5,033 nucleotides of DNA from an uncultured Clostridia bacterium (GTDB lineage Bacteria; Bacillota; Clostridia; Oscillospirales; Acutalibacteraceae): positions 1-5,033 of the forward strand of contig CANRDH010000131.1 in NCBI GenBank assembly GCA_947629295.1, written 5' to 3'. This document shows, one piece after another, positions 1 to 5,033 of this stretch. Below the pieces are notes generated by a model. That model saw nothing but the letters and a program-made list of their open reading frames with translations, did not search any database and was not told the DNA's origin. The translations under genes were made by a program, and so were the position numbers. Position 1 is the first letter of the stretch, and each line of letters begins with the position of its first letter.

Positions 1-126
1 CGTGAGGGTTTCAGTGCCTATATACAGGAAACAAAATCGGGAAGCTTCCCGGCAGATGAACACACATATTCCATTGATAATGATATTATAGAGCGTATAA
101 AAGAGGAAAGAGGGAAAAAAGAATGA
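1..126 (+). CDS. panB: 3-methyl-2-oxobutanoate hydroxymethyltransferase, C-terminal end (partial)
   Basis: Only the last 41 codons are in the window; the frame is open from base 1 and ends at TGA 124-126. PanB (ketopantoate hydroxymethyltransferase) transfers a hydroxymethyl group from 5,10-methylene-tetrahydrofolate to 2-oxoisovalerate, giving ketopantoate, in the cytoplasm. The visible tail contains FSAYIQETKSGSFPADEHTY, which matches the conserved PanB ending of the type F..Y..E...G.FP..EHS(F/Y), followed by a short charged tail (IIERIKEERGKKE). The catalytic and metal-binding parts lie upstream. The stop codon overlaps the panC start in an ATGA, and the panC-panD neighbours confirm the assignment. 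The tail alone would be thin evidence; with the operon context I am confident. Confidence 0.9.
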   Translation, partial: REGFSAYIQETKSGSFPADEHTYSIDNDIIERIKEERGKKE

Positions 127-989
127 ATATAGTAAAAACTGTTGCAGAGGTAAGAGAGCAGGTAAAAAAATGGCGCAGCGAAGGTCTTAGCGTAGGATTG
201 GTTCCTACAATGGGATATCTCCACGAGGGTCATGCAAGCCTTATGGACGCGTCAAAAAAAGATAATGAACGCACAGTCGTTTCAGTTTTTGTAAACCCTA
301 TGCAGTTCGGCCCGACGGAGGACCTTGAAAGCTATCCCCGTGACCTCAGTCATGATGCAAAAATCGCCGAAGAACACGGTGCAGACCTTATCTTCAATCC
401 CGAACCCGGAGAAATGTATCATGATAACTTTTCCTCATTCGTTGATATGACGGTACTCACGGAGGAATTATGCGGTCTCAGCCGTCCCGTTCATTTCCGT
501 GGTGTATGTACTGTCGTAACAAAGCTTTTCAATATTGTACAACCCGACCGTGCATATTTCGGCAAAAAAGATGCTCAGCAGCTTGCGGTTATAAGACATA
601 TGGTTGACGACCTTAATATGGATATAGAAATAATCGGCTGTCCTATCGTGCGTGAGGCTGACGGTCTTGCAAAAAGCTCGAGAAATACATATCTCAGCAC
701 GGATGAGCGCAAGGCCGCACTGATACTTTCTCAGTCTGTCGCACTTGGGATCAGTCTCGTACAAAGCGGTGAAACCGACTGCACAGTTATACTTAATACC
801 ATGAAAGAAAAAATTCTGACCGAACCTCTTGCAAGGATCGATTATGTCAAGATAGTTGATGCCGCAACAATGCAGCAGATATCGGTGCTTGACCGTCCTG
901 CACTTTGTGCCATGGCGGTATATATAGGAAAAACAAGACTTATTGATAACTTTTTTACTGAGGATATACGGAATGGTGGTGTGATATGA
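123..989 (+). CDS. panC: Pantothenate synthetase (pantoate--beta-alanine ligase)
   Basis: PanC is 288 residues, normal for the family. It activates pantoate with ATP to pantoyl-adenylate and then couples beta-alanine, giving pantothenate; it is a cytoplasmic member of the HIGH/KMSKS nucleotidyltransferase superfamily. Visible motifs in order: PTMGYLHEGH at residues 28-37 (HIGH-like, His34 and His37); VFVNPMQFGP at 55-64 with Gln61 for pantoate; FRGVCTVV at 125-132; the ATP-site motif YFGKKDAQQ at 145-153 with Lys149, Asp150 and Gln153; and the KMSKS-like loop LAKSSRN at 182-188, where Lys replaces the Met of the E. coli-type LAMSSRN. The ATG at 123 overlaps the panB stop (ATGA) and has a purine-rich Shine-Dalgarno, AAAGAGGG, at 107-114, 8 bases upstream. 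The stop overlaps the panD start in the same way. Family knowledge supplies the residue roles; the motifs are read directly. Confidence 0.97.
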   Translation: MNIVKTVAEVREQVKKWRSEGLSVGLVPTMGYLHEGHASLMDASKKDNERTVVSVFVNPMQFGPTEDLESYPRDLSHDAKIAEEHGADLIFNPEPGEMYHDNFSSFVDMTVLTEELCGLSRPVHFRGVCTVVTKLFNIVQPDRAYFGKKDAQQLAVIRHMVDDLNMDIEIIGCPIVREADGLAKSSRNTYLSTDERKAALILSQSVALGISLVQSGETDCTVILNTMKEKILTEPLARIDYVKIVDAATMQQISVLDRPALCAMAVYIGKTRLIDNFFTEDIRNGGVI

Positions 990-1369
990 CAATTTCTGTA
1001 TTAAAAAGTAAGCTCCACCGTGCTGTTGTCACACAGGCGGAGCTTAACTATGTCGGAAGTGTGACAATTGACGCTGACCTTATGAAAGCCGCCGGGCTTT
1101 ATGAATATGAACACGTCCATATTGTGAATATAAACAGCGGGAGCAGAATCGAAACCTATGTTATCGAGGGTGAAGCCGGAAGCGGTATTATATGCCTCAA
1201 CGGTGCCGCCGCACGTTCGGGTCAGAAGGGCGACCGTGTAATAATAATGGCATATGCCGATATGACTCCGGAGGAGCTTGAAAAGCATTCCCCGAAGGTT
1301 GTATTTGTTGATGATAATAACCGTCCTGTCCGCATAGCGCAGTATGAGAAGCACGGACTGCTTGAATAA
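986..1369 (+). CDS. panD: Aspartate 1-decarboxylase, pyruvoyl-dependent (proenzyme)
   Basis: The 127-residue product has the usual PanD length. PanD decarboxylates L-aspartate to beta-alanine, the second PanC substrate. It is made as an inactive proenzyme that self-cleaves between Gly24 and Ser25, turning Ser25 into the N-terminal pyruvoyl cofactor of the alpha chain. The site is present exactly at G24-S25 within LNYVGSVTID (20-29). Other residues known from E. coli PanD are at matching positions: Lys9, His11, Tyr22, Arg54, Tyr58 and Asn72 (in LNGAAA, 71-76). The ATG at 986 overlaps the panC stop (ATGA 986-989); only a weak Shine-Dalgarno-like GGTGGT is seen at 975-980, so translational coupling to panC is likely (inference). 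It is the last gene of the operon and is followed by a hairpin terminator. Confidence 0.97.
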   Translation: MTISVLKSKLHRAVVTQAELNYVGSVTIDADLMKAAGLYEYEHVHIVNINSGSRIETYVIEGEAGSGIICLNGAAARSGQKGDRVIIMAYADMTPEELEKHSPKVVFVDDNNRPVRIAQYEKHGLLE

Positions 1370-1421
1370 ACCTACAAATTCGTATATAACAATAAAGTAA
1401 AACTAAAACCGTGATCAACTG

Positions 1422-1495
1422 TCGGAGAGATATGCCATGTTTTATTCAAAGGTATATCTCTCCGAAATTATTTCATTATTATTTCATTATTTTAA
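1422..1495 (+). terminator. Rho-independent terminator of the pan operon
   Basis: A near-perfect 15-bp stem pairs 1422-1436 with 1451-1465 around a 14-base loop (1437-1450). The only departure from Watson-Crick pairing is one G-U pair in the RNA. The core arm reads CGGAGAGATATGCC. The downstream stretch to about 1495 is T-rich but interrupted by A and C rather than a clean T run. It starts 52 bases after the panD stop and ahead of the next promoter, as expected for the operon end. The stem is unusually long, so transcript 3'-end stabilisation is a second possible role. Confidence 0.8.
1470..1491. repeat. Tandem 11-bp direct repeat
   Basis: Two exact head-to-tail copies of ATTTCATTATT occupy 1470-1480 and 1481-1491, between the terminator stem and the downstream promoter. 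It is simple AT-rich sequence. It may be only replication slippage or the imperfect T tract of the terminator; a role as an upstream AT-rich promoter element is possible but unsupported. Confidence 0.6.
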
Positions 1496-1505
1496 TAAAA
1501 ACTTA

Positions 1506-1534
1506 TTGAACACAGTTAACGGTTATGTTATAAT
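1506..1534 (+). promoter_or_regulatory. Sigma-A-type promoter with extended -10
   Basis: The -35 box is TTGAAC (1506-1511; consensus TTGACA, four of six positions matching). The -10 box is a perfect TATAAT (1529-1534). The spacer is exactly 17 bases and ends in TGT, which provides the extended -10 TGn element at 1526-1528. Upstream sequence is AT-rich. The start of transcription is predicted near 1541, leaving a leader of about 80 bases before the ATG at 1621. Three GTTA repeats (1515, 1522, 1527) lie in the spacer; whether they bind a regulator is unknown. Confidence 0.8.
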
Positions 1535-1550
1535 ATTTTTATTGAAAGCC

Positions 1551-1593
1551 AAAAATGTAAATACTTCCGACAAAAGGAATATTATACATTTTT
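1551..1593 (+). promoter_or_regulatory. 5'-leader hairpin with following T-rich tract
   Basis: An imperfect stem-loop begins about 10 bases after the predicted transcription start. The outer stem AAAAATGTA (1551-1559) pairs perfectly with TACATTTTT (1585-1593). After a bulged A1584, 1560-1563 pairs with 1580-1583; after a bulged C1564, TTCC (1565-1568) pairs with GGAA (1576-1579), closing a 7-base loop GACAAAA (1569-1575). A T-rich run continues to about 1603. This could be an mRNA-stabilising 5' hairpin or a weak attenuator. The stem is AT-rich, so it is less stable than a typical terminator. I recognise no known riboswitch class in it. Confidence 0.5.
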
Positions 1594-1609
1594 GCTTATT
1601 TTTATGAAT

Positions 1610-1614
1610 GGAGG
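1610..1614 (+). promoter_or_regulatory. Ribosome binding site of the large secreted protein
   Basis: A full GGAGG lies 6 bases before the ATG at 1621. Together with the signal peptide that begins immediately at that ATG, it fixes the start of the large reading frame. Confidence 0.85.
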
Positions 1615-1620
1615 ATGGTT

Positions 1621-1722
1621 ATGAGCAGAATTAAACTATGTACAAAAAGAGCCTTGAGTCTTGCTTTGACTGCCGCCCTGCTGGGGTCAGTCTCAGCAGT
1701 TTCGGCAGCAACGGTGTCCGCT
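1621..1722 (+). other. Signal peptide coding segment
   Basis: Residues 1-34 have a positively charged n-region (Arg3, Lys5, Lys9, Arg10), a hydrophobic core rich in Ala and Leu, and small residues before the cut. The best type I signal peptidase site is after Ala34 (V-S-A before Tyr35); Ala29 and Ala30 are alternatives. Cys7 lies in the n-region and there is no lipobox, so a lipoprotein is unlikely. Confidence 0.85.
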
Positions 1723-4700
1723 TACGATTATTCGGATATGGATTTCGATCTGTCAGGTCACACAGTCGGTATTTGCGGTACATTCGGTACGTGGATCGAG
1801 GATACGGCTCAGATGACCGACGCTGACGGCGACGGTGTTTATTTGGGTGTGGTCAAGGATGTAGAGCCTGATTATTATGAGTACAAGGTGCGTCTTGACG
1901 ATAGCTGGCTATACAGTTGGGGTACTTATGATTCAAATCTTGGCGCTACCTACAACAGTCAGGTAAACTGCGGAATCGACGTATCAGAAAAAGCTGATGT
2001 TATCGTTGCATTTGATACAAACGGAGAAGACTATTCTTATTGGCTTATTAATGGTTTTGCACTGTATAATAAAGGCGGAGATGCCGAACACTTTGATCCG
2101 TCTAAGCATACTTTCGGTGTTATCGGAGGTTTTAACGATTGGAACGACGATGTTTCCATGACCGAGCTTACCGACGGAATATATTATGCCAATATTGGCG
2201 ATGTGGGGGCAGGTACGGAATTTAGAATCCGTGCCGACAAATCATGGGATTACAGCTGGAGTTCGTATGAATCAGATTATGACCGCACAGAAAACAGCAA
2301 CATAAATTGCGAGATTTTAGATGATGCAAAAAACCTTACAGTTTTCCTCAATACAAATGGGGACGATTATAATCTTTGGAATGTATCCTACCTCTACACA
2401 TCCTCCGAAGGCTATTTTACATATTATGACACAGGAAAAGAAGACGGGCCGGAATACGATGATCCGTGGTATGAACCCGAACCGTCATCGGATGTATCCT
2501 ATGATAATTACTTCGGTGTAACTGAGGAAGGAATTGAATGGGAAAGATATTACGATTATGATAGAGAATATTATTGTGATGAAATTCAAATAACCGGTTA
2601 TGACGGCAAAGGCGGAAATGTGAACATTCCGTCCGAAATTGACGGAAGCCCTGTTACAATAATCGGCAGCGGTGCGTTCAGCTATTGCTCAAATATCACC
2701 GGGGTTACTATACCCACCGGTGTTAAACGTATATCAGACTCAGCATTTGAATATTGCACGAAACTCAAAAATATAACTATTCCTGACAGCGTTACGGATA
2801 TATATGATTGTGCATTTGAAGGCTGCACCGGTCTTACTGAAATAACAATCCCTGCAAGCGTCACATTCATAGACAGTACTTCATTTGACGGCTGTACCAA
2901 GCTGACAAAAATTGATGTCAGCAGCAACAACGAGGAATATTCAACGCAGGACGGAGTATTATTTGATAAGAATAAGTACACTCTGTTAAGATTCCCCGAG
3001 GGTAAGACCGGAGCATATTCAATCCCGTCCGGCGTTACAGATGTATACTATAATTCTTTCAAAAACTGCAAGTCTCTTACAAGCGTCAGTGTTCCCGACA
3101 GTGTAACATACTTAGACACCGAAACATTTAACGGCTGTACTAAGCTGACAAAAATTGATGTCAGCAGCAACAACGGGGAATATTCAACGCAGGACGGAGT
3201 ATTATTTGATAAGAATAAGTACACTCTGTTAAGATTCCCCGAGGGCAAAACCGGAGCATATTCAATCCCGTCGGGCGTTACAGACATATACAGTGAGGCA
3301 TTTAACGGCTGTATTAACCTTACAAGCATAACCATCCCTTCCGGCTTTAAGGAAATCGGAAACTATACATTTCAACATTGTACAAATCTCAAAAATATAA
3401 CAATACCCGACAGCGTCACATATGTAGGTTATAACGCTTTTTACAATACGGCATGGTATAACTCTATGCCTGACGGCGTGGTCTATGCCGGAAAGGTTGC
3501 ATATGATTATAAGGGAGAAATGCCGAATAATACAAGCATTGTATTTAAGGAAGGCACACTGGCTGTTTCAAATTCAGGATTCGACTTTAATTCCAATCTT
3601 AAAAGCGTAACTATCCCCGGTTCCGTTACAAAAATAGAGCCATACACCTTTGAGGGCTGCGATGAACTGACAAGCGTAACTCTAAAAAACGGCGTCAAGG
3701 AAATAGGCGACGGTGCATTTGCTGAGTGCTGCAGCCTAAAGACAATAACTATTCCGGACAGTATTGAATATGTAGGTTCTTATGCACTTAGCGATACAGA
3801 GTGGTACAATACGCAGCCTGACGGAATGGTGGTTTATGTCGGAAAGGCTGTGTATAAATACAAGGGCGTAATGCAGAAGGAAATGAGCATTACACTTAAT
3901 AAAAATATTTCGAGTATTTCAGGATGTGCATTCATGGATTGCGATAAGCTTACAGAAATCGTAATACCCGACGGTGTAACCTCCATAGGTTATAAGGCAT
4001 TTCATAACTGTAGAAAACTTGCAAATATAACAATACCGGACAGCGTCAATAATATAGACAGTTATGCAATCGGATTAGCCGATACACAGGATTATGATGA
4101 ATGGTACGATGACTATGATACTTATCCTGTAACTATCCATGCATCCACCGGCTCCGAAGCCGAGAAATATGCAAAAGAATACGATATAAAATTCGTATCT
4201 AACGGTATATGCGCTACCGGAATAAAGCTGAACAAAACGACTGTAACACTCAATATAGGACAGAGCGAGAGTCTGACTGCAACAGTAACCCCGTCCAATG
4301 CAACAAATAAAGCCGTGACATGGGAAAGCTCCGATGTTAAGGTAGCAACTGTTTCAGACGGTAAAATAACAGCAGTAGGTTTGGGCACGGCAAATATAAA
4401 GGCTAAATTAACCAATGGCACATACTCTGTCTGCACCGTAACCGTAAAGTCAATTCCTGTAACAGGCATCAAGCTCAGCAAGACAAGCGTAAATCTTGAA
4501 AAGGGCAAAACAACCACCATAACGGCAACCGTAAGCCCGAGCAATGCTACAAACAAAAATGTTACCTGGACCACCTCCAACAGCAAGGTTGCAACCGTTT
4601 CGGGCGGTAAGATAACCGCAAAAGGCGTCGGAACAGCTACAATAACCGCAAAGACAAGCAACAACATAACAGCTTCCTGCAAGGTAACCGTGACAATAAG

Positions 4701-5033
4701 CCCGACCGGCATTAAGCTGAGCAAAACAAGCGTAAATCTTACAAAGGGTAAAACAACCACTATAACAGCAACCGTAAGCCCGAGCAATGCTACAAACAAA
4801 AATGTTACCTGGACTACCTCCAACGGTAAGGTAGCAACCGTTTCGGGCGGTAAGATAACCGCAAAAGGCGTCGGAACAGCTACAATAACCGCTAAGACAT
4901 CAAACGGCAAAAAAGCAACTTGCAAAGTAACCGTAAAGAATCCGACTACTGTGAATCCGACCGGCATTAAGCTGAGCAAAACAAGCGTAAATCTTACAAA
5001 GGGTAAAACAACCACTATAACAGCAACCGTAAG
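1621..5033 (+). CDS. Large secreted modular protein: SusE/X25-like modules, BspA-type leucine-rich repeats, BIG2 Ig-like repeats (partial, 3' end missing)
   Basis: The frame is open from ATG 1621 to the window edge, at least 1,137 codons, with no stop in my full translation. Residues 1-34 form a signal peptide: basic start (Lys5, Lys9, Arg10), hydrophobic core from about 11 to 24, and AxA-type sites, best after Ala34 (VSA|YD). Two related modules follow (about 47-149 and 163-259), resembling beta-sandwich starch-binding-type modules of the SusE/X25 kind. Residues 264-320 are rich in Asp, Glu and Tyr. Residues about 297-860 are roughly 14 BspA-type (LRR_5) repeats of the form ITIPDSV..I...AF..C..L, closed by the usual cap (TGSEAEKYAKEYDIKFVS, 843-860). 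BIG2 domains begin at 866, 948, 1029 and 1114, the last cut by the edge. No catalytic domain or anchor is visible; either could lie downstream. An extracellular binding or adhesion role, perhaps on glycans, is inferred. The gene has its own promoter and leader and is functionally unrelated to the pan operon. Confidence 0.92.
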   Translation, partial: MSRIKLCTKRALSLALTAALLGSVSAVSAATVSAYDYSDMDFDLSGHTVGICGTFGTWIEDTAQMTDADGDGVYLGVVKDVEPDYYEYKVRLDDSWLYSWGTYDSNLGATYNSQVNCGIDVSEKADVIVAFDTNGEDYSYWLINGFALYNKGGDAEHFDPSKHTFGVIGGFNDWNDDVSMTELTDGIYYANIGDVGAGTEFRIRADKSWDYSWSSYESDYDRTENSNINCEILDDAKNLTVFLNTNGDDYNLWNVSYLYTSSEGYFTYYDTGKEDGPEYDDPWYEPEPSSDVSYDNYFGVTEEGIEWERYYDYDREYYCDEIQITGYDGKGGNVNIPSEIDGSPVTIIGSGAFSYCSNITGVTIPTGVKRISDSAFEYCTKLKNITIPDSVTDIYDCAFEGCTGLTEITIPASVTFIDSTSFDGCTKLTKIDVSSNNEEYSTQDGVLFDKNKYTLLRFPEGKTGAYSIPSGVTDVYYNSFKNCKSLTSVSVPDSVTYLDTETFNGCTKLTKIDVSSNNGEYSTQDGVLFDKNKYTLLRFPEGKTGAYSIPSGVTDIYSEAFNGCINLTSITIPSGFKEIGNYTFQHCTNLKNITIPDSVTYVGYNAFYNTAWYNSMPDGVVYAGKVAYDYKGEMPNNTSIVFKEGTLAVSNSGFDFNSNLKSVTIPGSVTKIEPYTFEGCDELTSVTLKNGVKEIGDGAFAECCSLKTITIPDSIEYVGSYALSDTEWYNTQPDGMVVYVGKAVYKYKGVMQKEMSITLNKNISSISGCAFMDCDKLTEIVIPDGVTSIGYKAFHNCRKLANITIPDSVNNIDSYAIGLADTQDYDEWYDDYDTYPVTIHASTGSEAEKYAKEYDIKFVSNGICATGIKLNKTTVTLNIGQSESLTATVTPSNATNKAVTWESSDVKVATVSDGKITAVGLGTANIKAKLTNGTYSVCTVTVKSIPVTGIKLSKTSVNLEKGKTTTITATVSPSNATNKNVTWTTSNSKVATVSGGKITAKGVGTATITAKTSNNITASCKVTVTISPTGIKLSKTSVNLTKGKTTTITATVSPSNATNKNVTWTTSNGKVATVSGGKITAKGVGTATITAKTSNGKKATCKVTVKNPTTVNPTGIKLSKTSVNLTKGKTTTITATV
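1759..2397 (+). repeat. Tandem pair of SusE/X25-like N-terminal modules
   Basis: Residues 47-149 and 163-259 align with an offset of about 116. Shared landmarks: HT.G.(C/I)G.F..W (His47/His163, Phe55/Phe171, Trp58/Trp174), a Met about seven residues on (65/180), SW.YSW..Y (Trp96 and Trp100 against Trp209 and Trp213), NC (Cys117/Cys230), and NG.DY..W (Trp141/Trp253). Copy 1 has an acidic DADGDG loop (67-72) of the kind seen in such modules; copy 2 has only TDG. The GxFxxW-type opening, a 'dgvY' strand and a 'YEYK/FRIR' strand followed by Trp resemble the beta-sandwich modules found before or within bacterial amylases and pullulanases. The conserved aromatic residues suggest carbohydrate binding, but this is inferred from pattern only. 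DNA identity between copies is low, so the duplication is old. Confidence 0.55.
2509..4200 (+). repeat. BspA-type leucine-rich repeat domain (about 14 repeats)
   Basis: Residues about 297-860 carry repeats with a 23-residue core period, for example NITIPDSVTDIYDCAFEGC (384-402) and EIVIPDGVTSIGYKAFHNC (779-797). Two types of longer insertion interrupt the rhythm. One is 'DGVLFDKNKYTLLRFPEGK' type (residues 445-463 and 526-544). The other contains W-Y-N..PDG and a Y.YKG segment (610-634 and 726-751). The domain ends with an acidic DTQDYDEWYDDYDTY stretch (821-835) and the standard cap. BspA-family repeats are known from surface proteins of oral and gut bacteria that bind host or microbial partners; the ligand here cannot be read from sequence. 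Confidence 0.9.
2890..3291 (+). repeat. Recent internal duplication, two 159-bp copies 243 bp apart
   Basis: Bases 2890-3048 recur at 3133-3291 with 7 differences in 159. Within this, 2934-3002 matches 3177-3245 exactly over 69 bases. Only two of the seven differences change the protein (Glu to Gly and Val to Ile); the other five are silent. The unit equals 81 residues, that is, one long-insertion repeat plus one ordinary repeat. The rest of the repeat domain is far more diverged at DNA level, so this pair is a young duplication or has been homogenised by gene conversion. Confidence 0.9.
4216..5033 (+). repeat. BIG2 Ig-like domain array (three complete, one cut by the edge)
   Basis: Units begin at 4216, 4462, 4705 and 4960 (periods 246, 243 and 255 bp). 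Each has the BIG2 pattern: TGIKL.KT.V.L..G, then TATV.PSNATNK.VTW, a SSD or TSN turn, KVATVS.GKITA.G.GTA.I.AK, and a closing KVTV strand. Unit 1 is diverged; units 2 to 4 are very similar in DNA. Bases 4591-4649 and 4834-4892 are identical over 59 bases, and 4702-4778 and 4957-5033 are identical over 77 bases up to the edge. The extra 12 bases of the last period encode a Pro/Thr/Asn linker. Such domains act as stalks or adhesive modules in secreted proteins. The array probably continues past the window. Confidence 0.93.

Noticed and set aside
468..1418. Minus-strand open frames opposite panC and panD (468-992, 1001-1354, 1197-1418)
   Set aside because: Antisense to clearly identified, well-conserved genes, with no sign of independent coding.
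1370..1620. Riboswitch, small RNA gene or tRNA in the intergenic region
   Set aside because: Apart from the terminator, promoter and leader hairpin I found no recognisable riboswitch core or tRNA-like cloverleaf.
1604..1624. Six-codon upstream frame (MNGGWL) whose TGA overlaps the ATG at 1621
   Set aside because: The overlap would suit translational coupling, but the ATG at 1604 follows a T-rich stretch without a Shine-Dalgarno, and its own codons contain the GGAGG used by the main gene. Chance is the simpler explanation.
1638..2521. Plus-strand frames at 1638-1826 and 2321-2521
   Set aside because: Out-of-frame shadows inside the large secreted-protein gene; no separate ribosome binding site and composition unlike a protein.
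2682..3698. Three minus-strand open frames (2682-2981, 3048-3335, 3507-3698)
   Set aside because: Shadows of the leucine-rich repeat coding strand; their mutual similarity simply reflects the DNA repeats.
4122..5015. Long minus-strand open frame of 297 codons with hydrophobic, repeated V/L/F-rich translation
   Set aside because: It lies antisense to the BIG2 array. Its repeats and hydrophobicity mirror the Thr/Lys/Asn-rich plus-strand codons. The plus frame has a signal peptide, promoter, ribosome binding site and recognisable domains, and no ribosome binding site or promoter was evident for the minus frame.
4216..5033. Possible CRISPR array or other DNA-level repeat system in the 3' part
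   Set aside because: The repeats are about 243-255 bp, are in frame (multiples of 3) and encode BIG2 Ig-like domains, so they are protein repeats.

Overview
The window reads as chromosomal DNA of a low-to-moderate GC, anaerobic Gram-positive (Firmicutes/Clostridia) gut-type bacterium, probably Ruminococcaceae/Oscillospiraceae. The basis is inference: the PanB/PanC/PanD sequences look Firmicute-like, promoter and Shine-Dalgarno signals are strong and canonical, and a very large secreted protein combines BspA-type leucine-rich repeats with bacterial Ig-like (BIG2) repeats, a style common in gut Clostridia. The species cannot be fixed from the sequence alone.

Region 1 (1-1369) is the end of a pantothenate operon, panB-panC-panD. 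The genes are joined by two ATGA stop/start overlaps (123-126 and 986-989), so translation is probably coupled. PanB and PanD supply pantoate and beta-alanine and PanC condenses them to pantothenate (vitamin B5), the coenzyme A precursor. All catalytic residues I could check in PanC and PanD are present. The operon promoter and most of panB lie upstream of the window.

Region 2 (1370-1620) is a 251-base intergenic stretch. It holds a strong hairpin terminator for the pan operon, a tandem 11-base AT-rich repeat, a near-consensus sigma-A promoter with extended -10, a leader with a long AT-rich hairpin followed by T-rich sequence, and a consensus Shine-Dalgarno.

Region 3 (1621-5033) is one uninterrupted reading frame of at least 1,137 codons that runs off the right edge. 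I translated it completely and found no stop. Order of parts: signal peptide; two tandem related N-terminal modules that resemble the SusE/X25-like beta-sandwich starch-binding-type modules; an acidic Tyr/Asp-rich linker; about 14 BspA-type leucine-rich repeats with a typical C-terminal cap; then three complete BIG2 Ig-like domains and the start of a fourth. It looks like a modular extracellular binding or adhesion protein, possibly glycan-directed. No catalytic domain is visible, and the C-terminus, where a dockerin, sortase signal or cell-wall anchor would sit, is outside the window. The gene carries clear internal duplications at DNA level, both in the leucine-rich repeats and in the BIG2 array.

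I do not see a convincing new multi-gene system. The most notable items are the domain combination of the large protein, the signs of recent internal duplication, and the structured leader.
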